7,454 bases of DNA from Methanolinea sp. UBA477 (GCA_002509485.1 DAWO01000054.1:22451-29904); one strand, 5' to 3'. Shown: positions 1 to 5,839, counted from the stretch's first letter. Notes: generated by a model not told the origin, from the sequence alone. Translations and numbers: made by a program.

Positions 1-453
1 ATGCCCGACGTATATGCCGTCCCGGAAGTCCTCGCGTACTGCGGCAATATATTCAAATTTCTCCCGTTCAGACGATGTCCCGTGGAGCCGTACCACTCCT
101 TCGATATCTCCGGGCTTTCAATAACACTGGTCGAGGTGAACCATCCTCCAGCCTACACCTGTGGCGTCATCATATCGGATAAAGAGACCCGGATTGGATA
201 TACCGCCGACACACGGGCAGATATCCCGGCTGCCAGCCTTCAGGCCTTCAAAGGGGTGGATCTCCTTTTCATCGACGCCCTCGTTCCCCCGCAGTTCAAC
301 ATCCCGAAACATATGAATTACCGTGAAGCATGCGAAGTTGCGGGGCATATCGGGGCATCTGAATTCAGGTGCGTGCACATGAGCCATCACGTCGCGTGGG
401 ATCTCCCAAACACCGGAAAGGATGGTGAAACATTCTGTTTTGGGACTGGCTGA
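1..453 (+). CDS. Metallo-beta-lactamase-fold hydrolase, C-terminal part (5' truncated)
   Basis: The frame is open from the first base and ends at TGA 451-453, giving 150 visible residues. It looks like the C-terminal half of a metallo-beta-lactamase-fold hydrolase of the PhnP/RNase Z-like type, which use two metal ions to cut phosphodiesters or similar esters. Visible family features are VNHPP (His48), GYTADTR with the probable metal-bridging Asp70, a buried strand DLLFIDAL (residues 87-94), KHMNYREA (His104), and a late VHMSHH with His126, His129 and His130. The HxHxDH metal motif that should precede this part is absent, so the gene very probably begins upstream and the ATG at base 1 is internal. 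The substrate cannot be read from the sequence. The fold assignment is fairly secure; the PhnP-like subgroup is inference from the general pattern. A hairpin follows the stop codon within 7 bases. Confidence 0.8.
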   Translation: MPDVYAVPEVLAYCGNIFKFLPFRRCPVEPYHSFDISGLSITLVEVNHPPAYTCGVIISDKETRIGYTADTRADIPAASLQAFKGVDLLFIDALVPPQFNIPKHMNYREACEVAGHIGASEFRCVHMSHHVAWDLPNTGKDGETFCFGTG

Positions 454-459
454 TCAGGG

Positions 460-479
460 TATCCGGACATCTCCGGATA
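460..479 (+). terminator. Hairpin after the hydrolase gene, possible terminator
   Basis: A perfect 8-bp inverted repeat, TATCCGGA (460-467) and TCCGGATA (472-479), encloses the 4-base loop CATC. It lies just after the hydrolase stop codon and just before the rpoL TATA box. No T-tract follows directly; the nearest is TTTTT at 501-505, inside the rpoL promoter region. It may end or process the upstream transcript, or serve as a protein-binding dyad at the rpoL promoter. Confidence 0.45.
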
Positions 480-490
480 GTGGCATCCAT

Positions 491-505
491 ATCTATATAG
501 TTTTT
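491..505 (+). promoter_or_regulatory. TATA box of the rpoL promoter
   Basis: The run CTATATAG at 493-500, followed by five T, is a good archaeal TATA (box A) element. Its centre is about 30 bases before the rpoL ATG at 527. With the usual 22-27 base distance to the transcription start, initiation would fall near 519-524. The mRNA would then have a leader of only a few bases, or none. GGTGA (522-526) touches the ATG directly and is too close to act as a Shine-Dalgarno site. Confidence 0.6.
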
Positions 506-526
506 CACCGCTCAATTGTCTGGTGA

Positions 527-802
527 ATGAATATCAAGGTACTCGAGCTTGAGGAAGATAAGGCAAGGCTTGTGATTCAGGGGGAGGGACACACCTTCAT
601 GAATCTTCTCACACAGGAGATCCTCAAAGACCCGGACGTGGACGTCGCACGATATCTTATAGAATTTCAGTTCTCTGATCCTGAACTGCTGGTCACCACG
701 AACGGGAAGAAAGATCCCCTGAAGATCATCTCGGAGGCGTGCCGGCGCCTCGCCGGATATTGCGACGAACTTTTAGAGCAGATCGAAGAGGCCGGATCCT
801 GA
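527..802 (+). CDS. rpoL: DNA-directed RNA polymerase subunit L (Rpo11)
   Basis: This 91-residue protein matches archaeal Rpo11/RpoL, the counterpart of eukaryotic RPB11/AC19. In this family it pairs with Rpo3 (RpoD) to form the alpha-like platform on which the cytoplasmic RNA polymerase is assembled. The signature is GEGHTFMNLLTQEILKDP (residues 19-36), which corresponds to the EDHTLGNLL-type motif of the family, with His22 in the expected place. A beta region (about 40-58) and a C-terminal helix (64-88, ending DELLEQIEEAGS) follow, so the protein is complete and of normal length. The ATG at 527 is supported by the typical N-terminus MNIKVLELEED and by a TATA box about 30 bases upstream. The gene has its own promoter and converges on the aIF2 beta gene, with two T-tract inverted repeats between them. 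Confidence 0.95.
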   Translation: MNIKVLELEEDKARLVIQGEGHTFMNLLTQEILKDPDVDVARYLIEFQFSDPELLVTTNGKKDPLKIISEACRRLAGYCDELLEQIEEAGS

Positions 803-851
803 AAAACCGGCATTCAGTAAAGCCATATAAATCCCTGCAAAAAACCCGGGT

Positions 852-874
852 AAAAATTCCAGCTCGTAATTTTT
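852..874 (+). terminator. Inverted repeat with T-tract, probable rpoL terminator
   Basis: A perfect 7-bp inverted repeat, AAAAATT (852-858) and AATTTTT (868-874), surrounds a 9-base spacer and ends in a T-run. It lies 50 bases after the rpoL stop codon. Archaeal RNA polymerase can terminate on T-rich tracts alone, so the T-run may matter more than the weak stem. The other strand also carries a T-run here, so it could serve both directions. Confidence 0.45.
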
Positions 875-919
875 CTGCCGGAATGGACCAAATCCCGGAA
901 AAAAGGATGGGCAGGTTTG

Positions 920-937
920 AAAAAAGGTCGCTTTTTT
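920..937. terminator. Bidirectional terminator between convergent rpoL and aIF2 beta
   Basis: AAAAAAG (920-926) and CTTTTTT (931-937) form a perfect 7-bp inverted repeat with the 4-base loop GTCG. Transcripts from either side meet a six-T tract: the + strand at 932-937 and the - strand at 925-920. The position between two convergent genes, 33 bases beyond the end of the aIF2 beta gene, fits a shared terminator. T-tracts are established archaeal terminators; the shared use is inference. Confidence 0.55.
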
Positions 938-970
938 ATGTCATCCCGACTGTATTGACCGGGATTATCT

Positions 971-1582
971 CTAGACCCTCTCGGTAAATGCGATGGAACC
1001 CGATATACGCGTTATCCTGATCTTGACCTTCTGTCCCGGCTTTCCACCCTTGACATACATGATATAACGGCCGATACGGGCAACACCGTCACCCCTCCTG
1101 CTCACTGACTGGATATCGACCTCCATCACCGCACCCTCGGAGAGCTCTTCTGTCACGGGTTCTGTCCGGGCCTTCCTCTTCCTGACCGGCCTGTGCCCAC
1201 CACATGCATCGCACCTGAGGAGAAGCACCCGGTCATCTTTCACGAGCCTGGTATCCGGTTTTCCGCATTCCGAACAGATGACATAGTCATCCACGTAACT
1301 CTTGACCAGGTTGTTTATGAGCGTGTTCTCGAATTTTCCGTTGAATATCGCCCTGTTCCCGTCGATCTTTCCTGCAGTCCCCAGTTCTCCGAGAAGAAAC
1401 TTCATGAAATGATCCCTGTCTCTCCGCAGTGTATCGGCGATCTCACAGAAATTTTCAAAGACCGTTGTTTTGCCTTCTATGTAGGTCCTGGCTTCCGGTA
1501 CCGTGAACCGTCCCACCGATTCAGTCGGCTCGGTGACCTGCTCGTACGCCTTCTTCAAGAGGGCCTCGTAAGGGTCAGACAT
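971..1582 (-). CDS. Translation initiation factor 2 subunit beta with C-terminal TRAM domain
   Basis: This 203-residue protein is aIF2 beta, the subunit of the heterotrimeric aIF2 complex that helps bring initiator Met-tRNA to the small ribosomal subunit. Its parts in order are: an N-terminal helix (MSDPYEALLKKAYEQV) expected to contact the gamma subunit; the central alpha/beta domain (about 24-98) with the NFCEIADTLRRDRDHFMKFLLGELGTAG pattern of the eIF2B/eIF5 family split over residues 44-71; a zinc ribbon with Cys103/Cys106 and Cys124/Cys127; a basic linker RPVRKRKAR (131-139); and a C-terminal TRAM domain (about 146-203) with SRRGDGVARIG and KPGQKVKIRI. The plain family is about 135-145 residues long, so the TRAM domain is an added RNA-binding module, known from some methanogens. 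The ATG at 1582 fits the family N-terminus; no Shine-Dalgarno sequence precedes it, suggesting a leaderless mRNA. Confidence 0.95.
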   Translation of the reverse strand: MSDPYEALLKKAYEQVTEPTESVGRFTVPEARTYIEGKTTVFENFCEIADTLRRDRDHFMKFLLGELGTAGKIDGNRAIFNGKFENTLINNLVKSYVDDYVICSECGKPDTRLVKDDRVLLLRCDACGGHRPVRKRKARTEPVTEELSEGAVMEVDIQSVSRRGDGVARIGRYIMYVKGGKPGQKVKIRITRISGSIAFTERV

Positions 1583-1585
1583 GAG

Positions 1586-1614
1586 TATATATATGTATTG
1601 CCGGGTTAAAAGCT
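1586..1614 (-). promoter_or_regulatory. Candidate promoter of the aIF2 beta gene
   Basis: Read on the - strand, AGCTTTTAAC (1614-1605) places a TATA-like TTTTAA about 26 bases before the ATG at 1582, the right distance for a leaderless transcript. A more striking TATATATAT (1586-1594) lies only 4-12 bases before the ATG. That is too close to act as a TATA box for this gene as annotated. It may instead serve the divergent purL gene or simply ease promoter opening. Which element is used is not decided by the sequence. Confidence 0.4.
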
Positions 1615-1639
1615 GCCACCCCCCGGCAGTTCACGGATG

Positions 1640-1650
1640 TTTTTTTTAGT
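1640..1650 (+). promoter_or_regulatory. T-rich element upstream of purL, possible promoter
   Basis: Eight T in a row (1640-1647) followed by AGT are centred about 27 bases before the purL ATG at 1671. This spacing would suit a weak box A giving a leaderless mRNA, and no Shine-Dalgarno sequence precedes the ATG (the bases before it are ACATTTCCCC). If the TATATATAT at 1586-1594 were the purL promoter, transcription would start near 1617 and the T-run would lie in the leader. A weak 5-bp dyad, CTGCC/GGCAG, lies at 1613-1629. Confidence 0.35.
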
Positions 1651-1670
1651 CAGGGACAAGACATTTCCCC

Positions 1671-3746
1671 ATGCTGTCCGCTGGCGACCTGGACCTGATC
1701 AGGAAGAGACTCCAACGTGAACCCACAGACGTGGAGATTGCCTGTTTCGAGAATCTGTGGAGCGAACATTGCAGTTACCGTTCCACAAGGAACCTCCTGA
1801 AAACACTCCCGACATCAGGCCCGGATGTGATCCTCGGGCCGGGCGACGATGCGGCGATCGTCCGGTTCAATGATCACCTTGCCCTCGCGGTAAGCATGGA
1901 AAGCCACAACCATCCCAGTTATGTCGATCCGCACGACGGCGCGGCAACCGGTGTCGGAGGGATCGTGAGGGATGTCCTCTCCATGGGTGCACGGCCCATC
2001 GCATTGATGGACCCGCTCTATTTCGGCTCCCTTGAGAGGGAGAAGAACAGGTACCTGTTTGAGCACGTGGTGGAGGGAATTGGCGGGTATGGTAACTGTA
2101 TCGGTGTTCCTGTCGTCCGGGGGGACCTGGTATTTGATGAGGGGTACAACGGAAATCCCCTGGTCAACGTGGTCTGCGTGGGAATCGTCCGGCCGGATTC
2201 CTATATCACCGCACGGGTGAAGAAGCCGGGGAACCACCTCGTCCTTGTCGGTGCATCAACAGGGAGAGACGGGCTTGGAGGCGCGTCGTTCGCCTCGCGT
2301 GATCTCTCTGAGGATTCCGAGGCAGAGGACCGGCCCAGCGTTCAGATCGGCGACCCTTTCACCGGGAAGCTGCTCATCGAGGCCATACTGGAGATGACGG
2401 CCACCGGGAAAGTCCTCTCATGCCGCGACCTGGGTGCGGCAGGTCTCGCCGGTGCTTCGAGCGAGATGTGCAGCACCTTCGGAGGGCTGATCCATGCCGA
2501 TCGCGTGCACCAGAGAGAAGGGAACATGCACCCGGTCGAGATAATGCTGGCCGAATCCCAGGAGAGGATGCTCCTTGAAGTGGATCCCGGTGATGTGGCG
2601 CTCATCGGAGAGATCTCGGAGAGATACGATCTCCTGTGGAGTGATATCGGTGAGGTCATAGCCGAACCCAGTTACCGGGTGACATTCCACGGAAGGGTTG
2701 TCTGTGACCTCCCGATTGATTTCCTGTGTGGCCAGGCCCCCCTGTGTGAATGGAAGACAGAGCCCTATTCGCTGGAGAGACCTTTTGCAAAGCCCACCGG
2801 GAGCATCAGGGATCTGGCGATCCGTGTGCTTTCGCATCCCGAGATCGCTGATAAATCGTGGGTAATCGAGCAGTACGACCATGACGTCCAGATCAGAACA
2901 CTCTCCATCGGGAGAGACTCCGGCCTCCTACGCCTTGAAGGAGAGACACTTGCCCTGTCCTGCGGCTGTAATCCCCGGCATATCCACCTCTCGCCGTACA
3001 CCGGTACGGCAAACACGGTCCTTGAGAACGCATGCAACCTTGCCTGTGCCGGGGCAACACCACTCTGCATCGTAAACTGCCTCAATTTTGCCAGCCCGCT
3101 TCATCCCGATATCTACTGGCAACTGGAACAGTCCGTGCTCGGAATGGGGGACATGGCCAGAAAACTCCATACCCCTGTCGTGGGAGGGAATGTCTCACTC
3201 TACAACGAGAGCGATGAGATGGGAACCCAGATCAAACCGACACCCTCTATCGGCATGATAGGAAAGGGGACACGGTACAGCACCCCGATGCCGAAAGACG
3301 GGTTTTTACTTGCACTCCTTGGAGAGACGGGTGGAGATCTCGGCGGCTCCGTGCTCGACGCCCTGACTTCCTGCGGCGGACCGGTTCCTCCGGAAGGCAG
3401 TACCGAAAACCTCGTCCGAATCAGGGATCTGGTGACGGAAAATCCGGAGATATATGCCACCGACATCTCCCATGGCGGACTGCTTGCAGCCCTTGCCACA
3501 CTCGGGATTGGTGCCGGGATCGCACTTGAAGGTGACGTACTCGTGCAGCTCTTTTCAGAGACCTATGGGCGGTTCCTGATTGCATCTGATGATGAATCCG
3601 CCTTCCACGGGCTTCCCTGCCGGATCATCGGAACATGCGGCGGAGACGGGCTCGACATTACGTGCGGCACCGAAACGTTCGTCATCGCGTCAGATGAGAT
3701 CTCTCACGCGTTGTCGTCTCTCTCCCGGACCATGTTCTCCGGGTAA
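1671..3746 (+). CDS. purL: Phosphoribosylformylglycinamidine synthase subunit II
   Basis: At 691 residues this is a small-type PurL, the synthetase subunit of FGAM synthase. The enzyme performs the fourth step of purine synthesis, converting FGAR, ATP and glutamine-derived ammonia to FGAM in the cytoplasm. Small PurL works with PurS and the glutaminase PurQ, neither of which is in this window. Diagnostic motifs are WSEHCSYRSTR (30-40, with catalytic-type His33), MESHNHPS (76-83) and DGAATGVGGIVRD (89-101) for nucleotide and metal binding, VQIGDPFTGK (224-233), and DLGAAGLAGASSEM (253-266). The second half repeats the AIRS-like fold, with SPYTGTANTVLENACN (441-456), PVVGGNVSLYNE (502-513) and DISHGGLLAAL (598-608). 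The frame is intact and of normal length. The ATG start gives LSAGDLDLIRKRL, a typical N-terminal helix. It is divergent from aIF2 beta and converges on ilvC with a 20-bp gap. Confidence 0.96.
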   Translation: MLSAGDLDLIRKRLQREPTDVEIACFENLWSEHCSYRSTRNLLKTLPTSGPDVILGPGDDAAIVRFNDHLALAVSMESHNHPSYVDPHDGAATGVGGIVRDVLSMGARPIALMDPLYFGSLEREKNRYLFEHVVEGIGGYGNCIGVPVVRGDLVFDEGYNGNPLVNVVCVGIVRPDSYITARVKKPGNHLVLVGASTGRDGLGGASFASRDLSEDSEAEDRPSVQIGDPFTGKLLIEAILEMTATGKVLSCRDLGAAGLAGASSEMCSTFGGLIHADRVHQREGNMHPVEIMLAESQERMLLEVDPGDVALIGEISERYDLLWSDIGEVIAEPSYRVTFHGRVVCDLPIDFLCGQAPLCEWKTEPYSLERPFAKPTGSIRDLAIRVLSHPEIADKSWVIEQYDHDVQIRTLSIGRDSGLLRLEGETLALSCGCNPRHIHLSPYTGTANTVLENACNLACAGATPLCIVNCLNFASPLHPDIYWQLEQSVLGMGDMARKLHTPVVGGNVSLYNESDEMGTQIKPTPSIGMIGKGTRYSTPMPKDGFLLALLGETGGDLGGSVLDALTSCGGPVPPEGSTENLVRIRDLVTENPEIYATDISHGGLLAALATLGIGAGIALEGDVLVQLFSETYGRFLIASDDESAFHGLPCRIIGTCGGDGLDITCGTETFVIASDEISHALSSLSRTMFSG
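3724..3743 (+). other. Hairpin-forming dyad at the 3' end of purL
   Basis: CCCGGA (3724-3729) and TCCGGG (3738-3743) form a perfect 6-bp dyad with an 8-base loop, ending at the purL stop codon TAA (3744-3746). There is no T-tract directly after it on the + strand; the nearest is TTTTT at 3771-3775, inside the ilvC coding end. On the - strand a five-T run (from 3749-3745) comes before the dyad. It could help end either convergent transcript, but it also encodes the purL C-terminus and may be chance. Confidence 0.3.
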
Positions 3747-3766
3747 AAACGATATGAGGGGAATAC

Positions 3767-4756
3767 CTACTTTTTAAACTGGGGCATGAGATCCCTGACT
3801 TCGAGGCCCACTTCCTCGATCAGGTGCTCTTCGTCAGCTTTCGTCAGGGCATTGAAGACCGGGCGATTGACCATGTTCTCAAGCATCCATTCCCTGGCAA
3901 ACTCGCCACTCTGGATCTCGCCAAGGATCTCCTGCATGGCAAGATACGTCTCGGGGCCGATGACCCGTGGTCCCCTCGTCAGATCCCCGTACTGTGCGGT
4001 GTTGCTGATGGACCTGCGCATGTTTGACAGGCCTCCTTCGTAGATCAGGTCAACGATCAGCTTCAGTTCATGGAGCACCTCCAGGTAGGCCATCTCGGGG
4101 GCATATCCCGCATCAACCAGCGTCTCGAACCCTGCCTTGACGAGGGATGTAACCCCTCCGCAGAGTACCGCCTGTTCCCCGAAGAGATCGGTCTCGGTCT
4201 CCTCCCGGAATGAGGTCTCCAGCACGACGGCGCGGGTGGCGCCTATCCCTTTTGCATACGCGAGGGCAATGGAATGTGCATTGCCGGTACAGTCCTGGTG
4301 GACTGCGATAAGGGCCGGGACGCCCTTGCCTTCCTCGTACATCCTGCGCACCATGTGGCCCGGTCCCTTTGGCGCGACCATGATCACGTCGATGGTTGGC
4401 GGAGGAGCGATCTGTCCGAAGTGGATGTTGAAGCCATGGGAGAACATCAGGCACATATTCTCCGAGAGGTTCGGCATGATCTCGTTCCGGTAGACTGCCG
4501 CCTGGCTCTCGTCAGGGAGCAGGATCTGGACGACATCTGCCATCTTTGTGGCCTCGCTCACCGGGTAGACCTTGAACCCGTCGCTGCTTGCTGCAGACCA
4601 GCTCTTTCCCGGCCGGAGCCCGATAACGACATCGAGGCCGCTGTCACGCAGGTTGAGTGCCTGCCCTCTTCCCTGTGAACCGTAGCCGACAACCGCGATC
4701 TTTTTCCCCTGGAAAACATTCAGATCCGCATCTGATTCATAATATTTTTTTATCAT
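3767..4756 (-). CDS. ilvC: Ketol-acid reductoisomerase (class I, short form)
   Basis: The 329-residue protein is a class I ketol-acid reductoisomerase, the second common step of valine, isoleucine and leucine synthesis, using NAD(P)H and Mg2+. The N-terminal Rossmann domain has GYGSQGRGQALNLRDSG (24-40). The following loop GLRPGKSWSAA (46-56) carries Arg48, Lys51 and Ser52, which suggests NADPH use by inference. Catalytic and metal residues fall at the expected sites: His107 in FSHGFNIHFG, Lys130 in MVAPKGPGHMVRR, Asp190 and Glu194 in TETDLFGEQAVLCGG, Glu226 and Glu230 in LEVLHELKLIVDLIYEGG, and Ser251 in RRSISNTAQYGD. The start is the ATG at 4756 (MIKKYYESDADLNVFQGKKIA), the normal family N-terminus. 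The open frame runs further upstream to 5395, but only as antisense of mptA. No other ilv gene is adjacent. It is divergent from mptA. Confidence 0.96.
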   Translation of the reverse strand: MIKKYYESDADLNVFQGKKIAVVGYGSQGRGQALNLRDSGLDVVIGLRPGKSWSAASSDGFKVYPVSEATKMADVVQILLPDESQAAVYRNEIMPNLSENMCLMFSHGFNIHFGQIAPPPTIDVIMVAPKGPGHMVRRMYEEGKGVPALIAVHQDCTGNAHSIALAYAKGIGATRAVVLETSFREETETDLFGEQAVLCGGVTSLVKAGFETLVDAGYAPEMAYLEVLHELKLIVDLIYEGGLSNMRRSISNTAQYGDLTRGPRVIGPETYLAMQEILGEIQSGEFAREWMLENMVNRPVFNALTKADEEHLIEEVGLEVRDLMPQFKK

Positions 4757-4781
4757 GCTTGGTCCAGTAGTTATCTGCAAC

Positions 4782-4813
4782 AGAGCTCTTAAATATTCTA
4801 TAAAAAAATTAAG
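4782..4813. promoter_or_regulatory. Shared divergent promoter region for ilvC and mptA
   Basis: This AT-rich core holds TATA-like elements for both strands. On the + strand TATAAAAA (4799-4806) would start transcription near 4828, toward mptA. On the - strand ATATTTAA (4796-4789) would start near 4766, about 10 bases before the ilvC ATG. The core is bounded by an inverted pair, CTTAA (4788-4792) and TTAAG (4809-4813), and preceded by the 8-bp palindrome AGAGCTCT (4782-4789). The two TATA elements are about a dozen bases apart, so binding of initiation factors on one side may exclude the other. That competition is inference. Confidence 0.5.
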
Positions 4814-4840
4814 AAAACGAAACGATTCAAACCACCTTTT

Positions 4841-4847
4841 GGGAGAG
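4841..4847 (+). promoter_or_regulatory. Shine-Dalgarno-like GGGAGAG upstream of mptA
   Basis: GGGAGAG lies about 13 bases after the predicted mptA transcription start and is purine-rich enough to pair partly with the 16S rRNA 3' end. No ATG or GTG follows at usual spacing. In the mptA frame the codons after it are ATT (4848), ACT, ATT (4854) and ACC. It is therefore either fortuitous or linked to a non-standard start codon. Confidence 0.25.
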
Positions 4848-4910
4848 ATTACTATTACCAATTCTACTACTCCAGAAAGCAGGCGGGAACTGCCTGATAT
4901 ACAGTCGACG

Positions 4911-5825
4911 ATGCCGGATGTACGCATCAACCTTACCAGGGTGGGGGTCAAGAATGTCAAGAAACTGGTAGAGGTGTCAAGGCCAGGAAAACGGCCTGTC
5001 ATCTTTATATCAAACTTTGACGTCTTCGTCGATCTTCCAGGCAGCCTGAAAGGGGCCAACCTCTCCAGGAACTTCGAAGTCATCGACGAGGTGCTCCAGC
5101 AGGCCATCGACGGTGAAGTCAGCGAGATCGAGAACCTCTGCAGCGTGGTCGCCAGGAAACTGCTTGACAGGCACGAATACGCAGACCGTACGGAAGTCCT
5201 GATGAAGAGCCAGTACATGGTCAAGCGGGAGACGCCCGTTTCGAACACGAGTTGCCACGAGGTGGTCAAGGTCCACGCCCGGGCGGTAGCAAGGAGGACA
5301 TTCCGGGACCCGATAGTAAGAAAGAGCATCGGAGCAGAAGTGACCGGAATGACTGCCTGCCCCTGTGCACAGGATATCATGAGGGAGAGGGCCATCTATG
5401 TCATGCAGGATCTTGGAATAGAGGACGAGAAGATCAACAAGTTCCTCTCCGAAGTGCCGATGGCCACGCACAACCAGAGAGGAAGAGGATTCCTCTGCAT
5501 CGAGCTTGACGATGACAGCCACGTCAAACTGGAAAAGATCATACAAATTCTCAAGGAATCGATGAGCGCATCGATATACGAACTCTTGAAAAGAGGCGAC
5601 GAGTCCTACGTCGTGCTCAATGCACATAAAAATCCGCGTTTTGTCGAGGACTGTGTGCGTGAAGTGGCAAAAAAGGTTATTTCAGAATTCAAGGACCTTC
5701 CCGGAGACTCGTTGATAACCATCAAACAGACCAACGAGGAGAGTATTCACCAGCATGACGCCTATGCTGAGAGAAAAGCGACCATGGCCGAGCTCTTCAT
5801 CGAGTTGAACAGTGAAAACCAGTGA
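4911..5825 (+). CDS. mptA: GTP cyclohydrolase MptA (start codon uncertain)
   Basis: This is the archaeal GCYH-IB family enzyme that converts GTP to 7,8-dihydroneopterin 2',3'-cyclic phosphate, the first step toward the pterin of tetrahydromethanopterin; the M. jannaschii enzyme is Fe(II)-dependent. Numbered from the ATG at 4911 (304 residues), family motifs are INLTRVGVKNVKKLVEV (6-22), GMTACPCAQ (146-154, Cys150 and Cys152), ATHNQRGRG (185-193, His187) and TIKQTNEESIHQHDAYAER (270-288). The ATG at 4911 is a minimum: the residues just before it (ELPDIQST, from 4887) look like the conserved family N-terminus with its DxQ motif, so translation probably starts earlier. In-frame candidates are TTG 4839 and CTG 4890, or an ATT near 4854. 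The far-upstream ATG at 4755 overlaps the ilvC start and precedes the predicted promoter, so it is unlikely. A strong terminator follows the gene. Confidence 0.92.
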   Translation: MPDVRINLTRVGVKNVKKLVEVSRPGKRPVIFISNFDVFVDLPGSLKGANLSRNFEVIDEVLQQAIDGEVSEIENLCSVVARKLLDRHEYADRTEVLMKSQYMVKRETPVSNTSCHEVVKVHARAVARRTFRDPIVRKSIGAEVTGMTACPCAQDIMRERAIYVMQDLGIEDEKINKFLSEVPMATHNQRGRGFLCIELDDDSHVKLEKIIQILKESMSASIYELLKRGDESYVVLNAHKNPRFVEDCVREVAKKVISEFKDLPGDSLITIKQTNEESIHQHDAYAERKATMAELFIELNSENQ

Positions 5826-5839
5826 TCCATTCGAATGGA
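5826..5839. repeat. 14-bp perfect palindrome directly after mptA
   Basis: TCCATTCGAATGGA (5826-5839) is a perfect palindrome that begins on the base after the mptA stop codon. It abuts a second dyad at 5839-5855. As RNA it would make a poor hairpin because it has no loop, so it could be a protein-binding site or part of a 3' end structure. No function is assigned. Confidence 0.4.

Noticed and set aside
1..3. ATG at the first base as the true start of the hydrolase
   Set aside because: The metal-binding HxHxDH segment of the fold is missing, so the gene must begin before the window.
821..832. TATA-like CATATAAAT in the rpoL/aIF2 beta gap
   Set aside because: Only 140 bases follow before the aIF2 beta gene end, with no frame or RNA-like structure, and terminators lie directly downstream. 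Short AT-rich matches are common here.
1193..1609. 138-codon + strand frame over the aIF2 beta gene
   Set aside because: It is antisense to a conserved gene with an intact zinc ribbon and TRAM domain, and has no features of its own.
2418..2882. 154-codon - strand frame within purL (and several shorter ones)
   Set aside because: They are shadows caused by the codon bias of purL, whose own frame is intact and carries all family motifs.
4755..4910. mptA starting at the ATG at 4755
   Set aside because: This would overlap the ilvC start and put the start codon ahead of the predicted mptA TATA box. The extra residues look like translated promoter DNA.
4757..5395. Upstream extension of the ilvC frame on the - strand (542 codons in all)
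   Set aside because: The extra 213 residues are antisense to mptA and have low-complexity Ser/Thr/Leu-rich composition. The family N-terminus starts at 4756.
5010..5627. 205-codon frame on the - strand within mptA
   Set aside because: It is the antisense shadow of a clear, conserved gene. Its His/Asp/Val-rich composition reflects the opposite strand.
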